This document shows positions 8,639-17,747 of a stretch of 64,000 nt of DNA, in pieces. The translations under genes and the position numbers were made by a program. The DNA lies in NCBI RefSeq assembly GCF_016907545.1, contig NZ_JAFBCD010000001.1:3038001-3102000 (forward strand), in the 5' to 3' direction. How positions within the stretch are numbered: position 1 is the stretch's first letter; the number at the start of each line of letters is the position of its first letter. The notes under the pieces were generated by a model that was not told the origin of the DNA, searched no databases, and worked only from the letters and a program-made list of their open reading frames with translations. The DNA is from Paenarthrobacter ilicis. GTDB taxonomy: Bacteria > Actinomycetota > Actinomycetes > Actinomycetales > Micrococcaceae.

Positions 8639-9793
8639 ATGGCAAAGATCTACATCTACGGAAGCTGCGTCTCCAGGGACTCTTTTGACTTCATAGATAA
8701 AACTCACCACCAGCTACTTGGATACACCGCTCGCCAGTCACTTATCAGCGCATTCAGCCAGCCCTACGGCGTAGCGGCGGACTCAGGAGTACTTGAAAGC
8801 CGCTTCCAGGTCAGAAATCTTCAGGGTGACTTCGACGGAAATCTCTTGCAAACACTGGAAGAGATTGCCCCGGAAACAGATTACATCTTCTGGGACCTCA
8901 CTGATGAGCGGCTGGGGGTCATCAAAGTTGATGAACAAACATACATAACGAAGTCCGTGGAGTTGTCCCAGAGCGGTTTGATGGATGACCTTCGAGATCT
9001 TGAGTGGATAAAGTTTGGGACCGACGAACACTTCTCACTTTGGCATGAGTCGGTCAGGAAACTGTCTAGGTTCGCTGCCAGAGTATTGCCAAACACAAAG
9101 ATTATTCTAGTCAACTTGCCGTGGGCTCTCTTCGACGAAGAAGGGCGGGCTGTTGGCAAGACTTGGGATTTTTCTCCAGCCGAAGCAAACAATTTGCTGG
9201 CTAGGTATGCGACTGTGATTCAGGACTACCTAAACGTCAAGATCATCGAAGTTTCGTGGGAAAAAGCCATAGCTTCCACTCTCCACAAGTGGGGAATTGC
9301 TCCATACCACTATCGGGATTCGGTTTACAACGAGGTAATCTCACAGTTCAAAAGGCTGGATAATGAAAAAAGTAATGAGTCTCCCCGCTCTGCGGACACG
9401 GTGGTCAGAAGCACCGCACTGAGGTCCCCGTGGAGAGATGCTACGGTCAAACCCAAAGAGTTCCTTCTTCTACCCGGAACGCAAAAATTTGGTGTCCAGT
9501 TGGAAGCCAAGAGTACTCTCCCGACGGGCCGGCACGTTCTGATCGCGCTGTCGCTGGAAAACCCAGATGAAACATCACTTGTTTCTGCTCGAATAGTAAA
9601 ATCCGGCGTACCAGATATCGACTACTTTCGGTATGTAGAAATTCAAGATGGTCAGCGGTCTTATTATGAGACATTCGACATCCCTGAAGGTGTCACTTGC
9701 CTGAGCGTCAGAGTTCTGGGGTGGCAAGTTGGATATGGTTCGATTCTGATCAGTAACGAGACCGTATTCCCTGCCACACCCCTAATAGCCTGA
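8639..9793 (+). CDS. DUF6270-type SGNH-like protein with C-terminal beta-sandwich
   Basis: 384 residues. The N-terminus AKIYIYGSCVSRDSFDFI is the signature I associate with DUF6270; its GSC block resembles the first block of SGNH hydrolases, and PYHYRDSVY near residue 225 may supply the His. After a linker at about 245-270, roughly 115 residues (LPGTQKFGVQ to ILISN) look like a beta-sandwich. Similar modules appear in the giant protein at 11025-16436. There is no signal peptide, so it is probably cytoplasmic. DUF6270 genes often sit among glycosyltransferases, and a glycan-modifying role is inferred. A GTG at 8630 is an alternative start. The coding sequence is more A+T-rich than its neighbours at 7.4-8.5 kb. 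Confidence 0.6.
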   Translation: MAKIYIYGSCVSRDSFDFIDKTHHQLLGYTARQSLISAFSQPYGVAADSGVLESRFQVRNLQGDFDGNLLQTLEEIAPETDYIFWDLTDERLGVIKVDEQTYITKSVELSQSGLMDDLRDLEWIKFGTDEHFSLWHESVRKLSRFAARVLPNTKIILVNLPWALFDEEGRAVGKTWDFSPAEANNLLARYATVIQDYLNVKIIEVSWEKAIASTLHKWGIAPYHYRDSVYNEVISQFKRLDNEKSNESPRSADTVVRSTALRSPWRDATVKPKEFLLLPGTQKFGVQLEAKSTLPTGRHVLIALSLENPDETSLVSARIVKSGVPDIDYFRYVEIQDGQRSYYETFDIPEGVTCLSVRVLGWQVGYGSILISNETVFPATPLIA

Positions 9794-9899
9794 TCTTGAC
9801 CTAACACCGAGCCTGCTTATGGCGTGAAGCCGCCGACCTGCAGACTAGCGGCAAATTGGCCTGTGTCCCCTCGACACTGACGGTCGATAGAATGGCTGG

Positions 9900-10937
9900 A
9901 TGCAACCAGTCGAAAATGATGCTCTGGCGCCGTCATTCCTGAGCAACGATTACCAGCCGTGGCCTGGCGGCCACTTCGAGTGGCCCTCCCTGATTGACTT
10001 CCTCAATCAAGAGTCATGGGACGACGGAGTACACACGATACCGATCGGGGCCGGGCCAAATCTCGACTTGTTCTTCAGCGGCAGTCCGCTGGACGCGGAA
10101 ACCGCCGTTGTACCTGTGTTCTTCAACGGGGCCGTCTCCGATCGCGAGTCCAAAGTTGGGCCTTTCTTTTCGGGCCGAAAGCTTGCTGCGGCAGCCGGTA
10201 TCGGCTTCATCGCCGTATCCGACCCGTCCCATAACCTGGACCCGTCGCTGGGTTTGGCTTGGTATGCCGGAAACAAACTTCAGGATTTGCAAAACAGTCT
10301 CGATGCAATCCTCCGGGGTATCGCATCAAGGGCAGAACGTGAATTGCTTTTTATAGGTGGTTCAGGCGGCGGTTTCGCTTCTTTGTACTACGGGAACCGA
10401 TTGTCGCAGAAAGCATCCGTGCTCGTCTGGAATCCTCAGACGAGCATCACGGAGTACAACGAGACCTTTGCAAAGAATTACTTCACCCGGGCGCTTGGCG
10501 TCGGCGACGAACTCCACGGCGTGGATTGGAAGTCCGTAGCGAAGTCGAAGGCGTCAACACGGGGAATCCAGACCGAGGTTCTTATTTCTCGGCCTAGACG
10601 TCTGCTCTACATGCAAAATGGAAGCGATTGGCATACACCCGTCCACGCCGTCCCGTTCCTCCGAGGAGGCCACTTTGAGCATGCGGGAAATGGAATTTTC
10701 GCTACGGATGATAACCATCAAGTCTGGATTGCCAATTATGGGGACGGGCACGCGCCGCTTCCCGAAAACATCCTGTTAGTTGCCCTTCAGTTGATGATTG
10801 ACGCCGACATGTCCGTCTCTGACGTAGTCAATCGTATGGTTGAGAGCTGCTCGGATGGAACAACGGCCCTGGGGAAGAGCTGGCTCCGGATAGGCGATGT
10901 CCTTCCTGATGGAACCGAACTTCACGACTTAGCCTGA
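9900..10937 (+). CDS. Alpha/beta-hydrolase-like protein of the glycan locus
   Basis: 345 residues. LLFIGGSGGGFASLYYGNRL (about 155-174) is a nucleophile elbow with GGSGG around the likely catalytic Ser, and preceding strands (AVVPVFFNGA, IGFIAVSDPSH) fit an alpha/beta-hydrolase fold. NYGDGHAPLPE near residue 287 is a candidate catalytic His. No signal peptide is present. The substrate is unknown; the position after the DUF6270-type gene and next to a large glycosyltransferase operon suggests editing or acyl modification of sugars. It ends 18 bp before a strong terminator shared with the convergent giant gene. Confidence 0.55.
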   Translation: MQPVENDALAPSFLSNDYQPWPGGHFEWPSLIDFLNQESWDDGVHTIPIGAGPNLDLFFSGSPLDAETAVVPVFFNGAVSDRESKVGPFFSGRKLAAAAGIGFIAVSDPSHNLDPSLGLAWYAGNKLQDLQNSLDAILRGIASRAERELLFIGGSGGGFASLYYGNRLSQKASVLVWNPQTSITEYNETFAKNYFTRALGVGDELHGVDWKSVAKSKASTRGIQTEVLISRPRRLLYMQNGSDWHTPVHAVPFLRGGHFEHAGNGIFATDDNHQVWIANYGDGHAPLPENILLVALQLMIDADMSVSDVVNRMVESCSDGTTALGKSWLRIGDVLPDGTELHDLA

Positions 10938-10955
10938 CTGAATCGCAACCAAACA

Positions 10956-10993
10956 AGGGCCCCTCCACTGTCCATGGACAGTGGAGGGGCCCT
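10956..10993. terminator. Bidirectional terminator between convergent genes
   Basis: A perfect 38-bp palindrome (arms AGGGCCCCTCCACTGTCCA and its complement) lies midway between the genes ending at 10937 (+) and 11025 (-). It is followed by CTTTCG on the plus strand and TTGTTTGG on the minus strand. The placement and very strong stem make it a terminator for both. Confidence 0.85.
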
Positions 10994-11024
10994 CTTTCGC
11001 CTACGGCTTTGGACCGAAGTGCGT

Positions 11025-14000
11025 TCAGCCCCGGCCGAGAACCGCCAATTCCTTTGGCACGATGACATCAGCATCGCTCTGTGATCGGACGCGCTTGGCC
11101 GCAGCCTGAGACTTTCGCCTATAAAGTCGGGGAGATGAAATAAGACTCAGCATTGCATCGGCCAGGGCGGACGCGTCTTCCGGATCCACAATCTCGGCAC
11201 ATGTCTCGTCTGCAAACTCTGGAATTGCAGCGACTGCGGTCGTGACAGGCACAAGACCGGATGACATTGCTTCGTCCCTCGACACACCTTGGGTATCCAT
11301 GCGGGATGGACAGAGAAAGACACCGTACTCCTGATGCATTTTTGCTATCTCATCTTGCGTCAGAAACCTCTTATCCAAGATCACGTTGTCGAACGCTTCA
11401 AGCGGCTTCGTAATTTCATCAAAGAGCGGACCGTCACCAACAAGCCTGAATTCCATTTCATTGAAGTGAGGGGTATCCGACAACAACCGGATTGCTTCAA
11501 CCGACAGATCATTTGCATATACTGCAGATGCATAAGGTCGCACAGAAAGAACTTTCAGTCTCTTCTGATCATCTTTTGGATTATACGAAAACATCGATGC
11601 ATTGATCGGGTTATGGATGACAACAGACTTATCTGACACTTCCAGTCCTAGGTCTTCAAGTGCCGTTCGCCGCAACCAATCGGAGACAAAAACGACTTTG
11701 ACATTCTCGGTGGAATCAGCGAATATCCTACTCCAAAGTGACAACCTGGCATCACTGAGTGTCCTTGCTGCATCCTTGGAGTCTTCATCGTACAAGAATT
11801 CCCGGCGCGACCAGCTCTGAATGTCTGCGCCATGTGCCCAAATAGCTATACGTGGTTGGTGGGGCAGTCGGCTAACAGAATTCCACATTGACTCGGTGAT
11901 GAAGTGAACTGATATAGACCTATGAAAACCCTGCTTCAGGAAACTATCGAGGGTTTCAGAGTTCCCTGTGATGACAGAAACCCCTTCGAATTCTCGGAAT
12001 CGAAGAGACTCCGTCTCATCAAGGACGAAAACCTCCGTTGGCACGCCTGCTTGGATGTAGCGTCGAACACGGGTGTGGACGAAGCCGTTTTTATATAGGT
12101 CGACGCTTGAAGGATAACGGTTCGTGATCACGAGGTTATCGGCGGTTTGTGCGATGAACTCGGGAGTCATGTCCTTATGCTCCCACAGTACCCTCCGGAT
12201 CGCTCCCGAGCCAGACGAGAATATACGGATACCAACCTTCAGGTGCGTAGCCTCTGGTGGCACATCGAGAGTATGGTTTTGATTAGTTGTTCGGACAAGT
12301 CCCGCGATTTTGGTGTCGTTATTGTAGTAGATAATAGCGATCTGTAAGTTCAGACCAGGATCACTTTCGGCGTGAAATTTCAGCCCGTCATCATCTGCAA
12401 TATCATGCAGGTTGATCATTTCAGACGAGTAGATATAGTCATGCCTACCATCATCTAGTGTTGACTCAAAATTCCAAGAGTCCCCTGATACCCAAGAGTC
12501 CACCCCTGGTCGCTTCGTGACAAGGAACATCTTGGACAAGTCTTTTCCAGTAAGGGTATTCAGATCTGTAGTCGAAAGCTCCGATGCTTTTATACGGTCT
12601 GAGGCGCTGGTGAGATTCTCGAGGCTAAGGCCTATATCTGACCAGTTTCCGTCGACCGTCGCAGCGTAGCCGGGCTTGAGCTTTGCGCCGGCACGGCAGT
12701 AGTCGAAGATCTCTGTCTGCATCATCGCGGGAACACTGTAGTCCCCGTTTGCTGCGGACTTGATCCACTCGGAAGCACGAAGCTGAACTGCCGTTGGATC
12801 GAGGATAAGGCTTGACCTGATTGGAAGGCGTTCAACAGCCGTGTAGGCAAGCTCAGTGCCGACACTCGCAGGTCCTCTTCTGGTGGCTCGCATGTAGGTC
12901 GCCTTGCCGACCACCTGGGCGGATGTGTAGCGGACTGCCAGAGCCAGATCCAACAAATAGCAGGGACCGTAATAGTCGTCGGGGTGCATGAAGCCAACGA
13001 ACTCACCAGCTTCCGCAAACTGAGCAAGCTCCACGTCGTGCAGATCTGACGTCAGAGCTACGTCCTCAAAACGGCTGGCCAGCGAAGGATTGTTGGTAAA
13101 CAGGCGAAGAGAAGCTGTCACTCCGGCTTGGCGATCGGCCGATTTTCGAACTGCCTCTATCTCCGCATCCCGGGAAACCAGACTAAAGACGTGAACTATC
13201 GGCGTAGTGGACACCTTGCTCCGGCTCTCGACTTTCGACAGGATGTAGTCCAACCTGTGAGCGTAGGTGTGCTCACTCATGACCTTCCTAAGTCCCGCTA
13301 GGCGGCGCTTTCGCCCCTCTAGCTCACCGCTGACTGAGCGGAGCTCCTCGACCACAGCTTGACCACTGTCTGAAATGACCGGTATACCCCCAAACATCAG
13401 CTCCAGTCCGCGCGAGTAGTTACTCACAACAGTGGTATTTGAAGCTAGGAGCTCGTAGACCCTTCGCGCAAACATCGACTGGGACTCTTTAACAGAGTTC
13501 AGGTTGATGGCGTAATCATAACCCTTATAGGCAAGGTCTATTTCCGCACTATCAAGGGTGCCCACGATATATTTCTGATATTCGGCGGGAAATTGATACT
13601 GCTCATCAGTTTTACCGAAATTTCTGTCAAATATCTCTATTGATCTGTATTCAGGAATCTTTTCGATGAACGACTCAAGATCACGTGTCCGGTCCGGGTA
13701 ACGCCGATAGTAGGCCCCTGCGAAACACAAACCTGAATCCCTGCTATACAACTCAAGGGGGTTGTGGGAGAAGGGCTGGCAGGCGAAGGGAAGGAAATGG
13801 ACGCGATCATGGCCCAAATCCCCCTTGTACCGCTGTACGCAATCTATATCTGTAGTGAACACATGATCGACCAGCTTGGCCGTGTTCAAGAAGGTCGAGT
13901 AGTGAACTGGATCTTCCTTGTTCCAAAGAATAACTTTGATGTTATGATGATTGGCCCATGAAATTATCTCTCGTACTTGCGTAGCCGTTTGGGCAACCTT

Positions 14001-16436
14001 ATTTCCCCATTCATCATCTCTGCCACGCCATGCAGATTCAAGGAAAATGAGATGAGGCTTGAAGTCTTCAAGTTCTTGGATGTAGCGTCCAAGGGACAGC
14101 TCCAGCAGATCGCACTCCGGCGCAAATGAGTGGACAGTGAAAGCATCCATGATGGCTGCGACACGTGTTCGCCTCACCTTGTCTGATTCTTTGAGTCGAA
14201 GAGACTCGGTTGCGGCACTGTTGGGAAGTCGTCTGTCCTGACGAATCTCTGCGGCCCGGTTTACGAGACCAGGAACATTTGCACTTGATGTTGCGACTGC
14301 AATCGGATCAACCAGAGTCGATGCCACTTTCGGTGTGGCATCAGCGCTCAGCTTCTTCCGGTTGTTCTCTTTCATCAACACCCCAAGCGCCACAGGCAGC
14401 TTGAGGAGGCCCTCCGGTGACTGGAGAGAATTCCTCAGGGTCTGACCAAGCCGGTAAGTGATACTGGTCCGAAGCAGTCGGGTCTTCTCCTCCGCCTGGG
14501 CCAACTGCAAACGCGTATTTGTGAGCTCGTCGCGCAGACTTTCAACTTCTTTGAGGGCATTCTGTCGCTCTAAATTCCGACGGTCAGCTTGCTCATTGGC
14601 GGACTTGAGTTCTGCTGAGACGCTGGAGAGCGAGGCTTCGGACTTGTCACGCGCGGCTATCAGAGCCTGTTCGGCGATCTTCAGGGATTCGCTGTGAGCA
14701 CGTGCATCCTTCAGGTCACGTTCCAGCCGAGCTACAAGACCTTTTTCAACTGTCAGCCTGCGCCCGCCTTCATCTACGGATTGCTGAGCCGAAAACAGTC
14801 GCGTTTGGGCATCGGTGAGCTTGCCTTGGCTCACCTTCAAGCGATCCACTGAATCGGCGAGTCGAGTTTCCAGTTCCTCAGCACGGGAATTGGTGGTGGC
14901 AAGTTTTGCCCGCAGCTGCTTAACATGCTTCAGCACTTGCCGTAGGCGAAGCTCGGAATTGTTTAGCTCTGACTGAAAGCGCGAACGCTCACTGTCCAAG
15001 ATCGCCTGCTGGTCAGACAGCTCTGACCTGAGTGCGAGATTCAGACTATTGATCTGAGCCATGAGCTTCTCAACGCTTTTGACCCTGCCCCTCTCAAAGG
15101 ACAGGCGCGACCTTACATCACTCAATACAGCTGAACGTGTGTTGGCTGCTGCAACCAGTTTGTCCTTCGCCCGGGAGCTTACAGCGAGTGCATCGCCCAC
15201 CGCCCGCAGCTCGTCATGATTTTGCTTGGCATTCCTTTCCAAATCATGAATGTGCGATGCCTGCGCATCCAGCTTTTGGCCAAGACTCGCCAACTGTTCC
15301 TGGGCCCGGGCGCCAGCGGCCAAGCGATTCTCATACTCGGGAGAGAGAATCAGACGCTGCTCATGCTGGAGTCGCAGTTCAACGATCTGCGCGGCTCTAC
15401 CCGCCAATTCTTCCCTCAGCGCTGCGACTTGACGAAGTGCATCCGCGTGGGAAGTCGATATTCCGTCAAGAGCCCGGACCTCATCGGCTTTTCTCTCCAG
15501 AGCCAAGTGGGCCTCAACCAAAGCCTCTTCGCTCGCATTCAACTTGTTTTGGAGATCGAGGATATGGTCTTGATCACGCTTTAGAGTTGCGGTATTTGCT
15601 TCGAGGCGTTCCTTGAGCTGTGCAAGGAGCGCAGTCGACTCTCGGTACTTGAGGTTGGCCTGCGACAAAGAGAGTCTTAGATCGCCAATCAGCTTGCGAT
15701 CATAATAGGTTGCGGAAACCTGCTGCTTGACTACCTGTTCAAGCCGGTCAGTGTTGCTTCCTGCGCCATCGAAACCGAAGCGGTGGGTTGGTGTCGCATT
15801 GAATGTTGCTTTATATCGATACCCGAATGGCTCTAAGAACTGGTGTATCTTCTCAAAGTCCTGAACGGTCTGGCACTCCACGTACATTTCAGGATGATCA
15901 CGTTGAATTAGCTCGGATGACCCGCGGAGAACGTCGAGCTCCATACCTTCAACATCAATTTTGATGGCTTTTACAGGTGCCTCAAACTCCTGATCATCGA
16001 GACGGATGATTGCTACGGATTGCTCATCCATTGAAGTGCGCTCCAAGCGCTGGGCACCTCTATTGTTTTCAGCCGTCTGTACGATCCGTCCGAACCCATT
16101 AGCATCCCCAACTCCTACTTGATGAACCGTAATCCTTTCCGCAGCGCCGTTCGCTGCTACGCTGGTCGAGATTGCTGCGCAGAGCTCCGCGTCCGGCTCG
16201 AAGGCATGGACAAAGGCGCCGGAAACACAGCTGAGAAATAGCGTATGATTTCCGCAATTTGCCCCAATGTCCAGCACGAGGTCACCTGGCTTCACGATCG
16301 CGGCCATGTCAACCAACATCGCTTCTTCGTAAGGTTTTTTGGTGCTCGCTATCGTCTTTTGAATATAGTCGTTCTCGGCATCGGGTAGAACGATTTGATA
16401 TGCGGAGCCATTTGCAACAATCTCGACCTGTTTCAC
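11025..16436 (-). CDS. Giant multi-domain glycan enzyme: FkbM methyltransferase, coiled coil, CgeB-type GT, GT2-like, beta-sandwich, GT4
   Basis: 1803 residues, no signal peptide. Modules in order: FkbM-type SAM methyltransferase (about 45-215; LVLDIGANCGNH, HAFEPD, IKIDVEGMELDVLRG); a long coiled coil (about 230-655) ending in the SITYRLGQTLRNS motif common in glycosyltransferases; a CgeB-type glycosyltransferase (about 755-1065; FLESAWRG, ILWNKEDPVHY, SEHTYAHR); a GT2-like segment (about 1080-1265) with HPDDYYGP; a beta-sandwich (about 1305-1420); and a GT4 domain (about 1433-1803; VIHNPI, LVGDGP, CPSRMDTQGVSRDEAMSSGLVPV). The start is GTG, overlapping the wecC stop as GTGA. It is the last gene of the operon and may assemble and methylate (cap) the glycan on a coiled-coil scaffold, as WbdD-type chain terminators do; that role is inferred. 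The DNA is A+T-richer than most of the window. Confidence 0.8.
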   Translation of the reverse strand: MKQVEIVANGSAYQIVLPDAENDYIQKTIASTKKPYEEAMLVDMAAIVKPGDLVLDIGANCGNHTLFLSCVSGAFVHAFEPDAELCAAISTSVAANGAAERITVHQVGVGDANGFGRIVQTAENNRGAQRLERTSMDEQSVAIIRLDDQEFEAPVKAIKIDVEGMELDVLRGSSELIQRDHPEMYVECQTVQDFEKIHQFLEPFGYRYKATFNATPTHRFGFDGAGSNTDRLEQVVKQQVSATYYDRKLIGDLRLSLSQANLKYRESTALLAQLKERLEANTATLKRDQDHILDLQNKLNASEEALVEAHLALERKADEVRALDGISTSHADALRQVAALREELAGRAAQIVELRLQHEQRLILSPEYENRLAAGARAQEQLASLGQKLDAQASHIHDLERNAKQNHDELRAVGDALAVSSRAKDKLVAAANTRSAVLSDVRSRLSFERGRVKSVEKLMAQINSLNLALRSELSDQQAILDSERSRFQSELNNSELRLRQVLKHVKQLRAKLATTNSRAEELETRLADSVDRLKVSQGKLTDAQTRLFSAQQSVDEGGRRLTVEKGLVARLERDLKDARAHSESLKIAEQALIAARDKSEASLSSVSAELKSANEQADRRNLERQNALKEVESLRDELTNTRLQLAQAEEKTRLLRTSITYRLGQTLRNSLQSPEGLLKLPVALGVLMKENNRKKLSADATPKVASTLVDPIAVATSSANVPGLVNRAAEIRQDRRLPNSAATESLRLKESDKVRRTRVAAIMDAFTVHSFAPECDLLELSLGRYIQELEDFKPHLIFLESAWRGRDDEWGNKVAQTATQVREIISWANHHNIKVILWNKEDPVHYSTFLNTAKLVDHVFTTDIDCVQRYKGDLGHDRVHFLPFACQPFSHNPLELYSRDSGLCFAGAYYRRYPDRTRDLESFIEKIPEYRSIEIFDRNFGKTDEQYQFPAEYQKYIVGTLDSAEIDLAYKGYDYAINLNSVKESQSMFARRVYELLASNTTVVSNYSRGLELMFGGIPVISDSGQAVVEELRSVSGELEGRKRRLAGLRKVMSEHTYAHRLDYILSKVESRSKVSTTPIVHVFSLVSRDAEIEAVRKSADRQAGVTASLRLFTNNPSLASRFEDVALTSDLHDVELAQFAEAGEFVGFMHPDDYYGPCYLLDLALAVRYTSAQVVGKATYMRATRRGPASVGTELAYTAVERLPIRSSLILDPTAVQLRASEWIKSAANGDYSVPAMMQTEIFDYCRAGAKLKPGYAATVDGNWSDIGLSLENLTSASDRIKASELSTTDLNTLTGKDLSKMFLVTKRPGVDSWVSGDSWNFESTLDDGRHDYIYSSEMINLHDIADDDGLKFHAESDPGLNLQIAIIYYNNDTKIAGLVRTTNQNHTLDVPPEATHLKVGIRIFSSGSGAIRRVLWEHKDMTPEFIAQTADNLVITNRYPSSVDLYKNGFVHTRVRRYIQAGVPTEVFVLDETESLRFREFEGVSVITGNSETLDSFLKQGFHRSISVHFITESMWNSVSRLPHQPRIAIWAHGADIQSWSRREFLYDEDSKDAARTLSDARLSLWSRIFADSTENVKVVFVSDWLRRTALEDLGLEVSDKSVVIHNPINASMFSYNPKDDQKRLKVLSVRPYASAVYANDLSVEAIRLLSDTPHFNEMEFRLVGDGPLFDEITKPLEAFDNVILDKRFLTQDEIAKMHQEYGVFLCPSRMDTQGVSRDEAMSSGLVPVTTAVAAIPEFADETCAEIVDPEDASALADAMLSLISSPRLYRRKSQAAAKRVRSQSDADVIVPKELAVLGRG

Positions 16437-17719
16437 GGCTGAAGGATGCCTGTCATTGCTCGCTGGCTGAGATCGAAAGTACCGCGAGTATCGACGACGA
16501 TTTTCCCGTCAAGGACATTATCAGGCAGTTCCTTAAAGGTGTCATGATCAACCAAAAGAACGACGACGCTTGAGCGTTCGATAGATTCCTCGACACCCAT
16601 AAGTTCGACGTTGCTGCGTCCGCTCAGCTGCTTCGGCAACACCTCAACATGCGGTTCAGCGACGTTGATGCGGCGATCGCTCAGTTCGTCTGCCAGGTGT
16701 GCCGCAATTTCGATGGCCGGCGACTCGCGAAGGTCATCGATGTTTGCCTTGAAGGCCAGGCCGAGTACTGAGACCTCAGCGGTTGCGGGAAGACCCTCAA
16801 GTGACGAAACGACCTGTTGGAAGACCCACTCGGGCTTCGCGTCGTTGACTTCACGGGCCGTCCTGATCAGGCGGGCTTCCTCGGGCGCAGCGGCAACAAT
16901 GAACCATGGGTCAACTGCGATGCAGTGGCCACCCACACCGGGACCTGGCTGAAGGATGTTAACCCGCGGGTGGTGGTTGGCCAGTCGGATGAGTTCCCAC
17001 ACGTCTATGCCAAGCTTTTCACTGATGACGGACAGCTCATTGGCGAATGCGATGTTGACGTCGCGGTAGGAGTTCTCCACGAGCTTGGCCATTTCGGCAG
17101 TCACAGCATCTGTTGTGAGGATCTCGCCCTGGCAGAACACCGAGTACAGGTTCTTTGCGGCTTCCGCGGCCTCAGTTGTCATGCCACCAACGATTCTGTC
17201 GTTGGTGACCAGCTCAATCATGACGCGACCAGGAAGGACCCTCTCCGGGCAGTGGGCGACCATGATGGCGGGGCGCGAATCCGAGCCGTCAAGGCTCAGG
17301 TCCGGGCGCAAGTCCAAAATGTAGTTAGCCATGTGGGCCGTGGCACCGGGAGGGGAGGTCGACTCGAGAATCAGAAGCTCACCGCCCTGCAGTTGGGGAG
17401 CGATACCGCGGGCGGCAGCTTCAATGTAGCTGAGATCAGCCGAGCGATCTTCCTGAAACGGCGTAGGCACAGCGACGATATACGCCTCAGCCTGAGGCGT
17501 AGTTGTGGTTGCCTTCAGGTGGCCTTGGCTGACTGCTCCTGATACATGCACGCCCAGGTCCGGCTCCACAAATGGAACCTGTCCTGCGTTTACGGCGTCA
17601 ACAGTGCGTTCACTGACGTCCACGCCGATGACCTCGATGCCGTTGGTGGCAAGGATCGCAGCAGTTGGGAGGCCAATGTATCCAAGACCGATGACGGCAA
17701 CGCGATTAATTGTATTCAA
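16433..17719 (-). CDS. wecC: UDP-N-acetyl-D-mannosamine dehydrogenase
   Basis: Oxidises UDP-ManNAc to UDP-ManNAcA with two NAD+. The 428-residue protein follows the WecC pattern closely: GLGYIGLPTAAILA Rossmann motif, FVEPDLG, VPTPFQEDRSADLSYIEAAA, ESTSPPGAT, CPERVLPGRVMIELV, ENSYRDVNIAFANELS, and GPGVGGHCIAVDPWFIV with the catalytic Cys. The TTG at 17719 is chosen because it directly precedes NTINRVAVIGLGYIG and has GGGGAA upstream; a longer reading frame to 17935 would run into the preceding gene and adds no family residues. It pairs with wecB at 7418. It overlaps the giant gene by 4 nt. Confidence 0.93.
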   Translation of the reverse strand: MNTINRVAVIGLGYIGLPTAAILATNGIEVIGVDVSERTVDAVNAGQVPFVEPDLGVHVSGAVSQGHLKATTTTPQAEAYIVAVPTPFQEDRSADLSYIEAAARGIAPQLQGGELLILESTSPPGATAHMANYILDLRPDLSLDGSDSRPAIMVAHCPERVLPGRVMIELVTNDRIVGGMTTEAAEAAKNLYSVFCQGEILTTDAVTAEMAKLVENSYRDVNIAFANELSVISEKLGIDVWELIRLANHHPRVNILQPGPGVGGHCIAVDPWFIVAAAPEEARLIRTAREVNDAKPEWVFQQVVSSLEGLPATAEVSVLGLAFKANIDDLRESPAIEIAAHLADELSDRRINVAEPHVEVLPKQLSGRSNVELMGVEESIERSSVVVLLVDHDTFKELPDNVLDGKIVVDTRGTFDLSQRAMTGILQP

Positions 17720-17747
17720 TGTATTTCCCCGTTTTTTGTTGGTTGAT

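Noticed and set aside
8630..16440. Insertion sequence or prophage as the source of the low-GC stretch
   Set aside because: No transposase, integrase, terminal inverted repeats or phage genes were seen; transfer is only suggested by composition.
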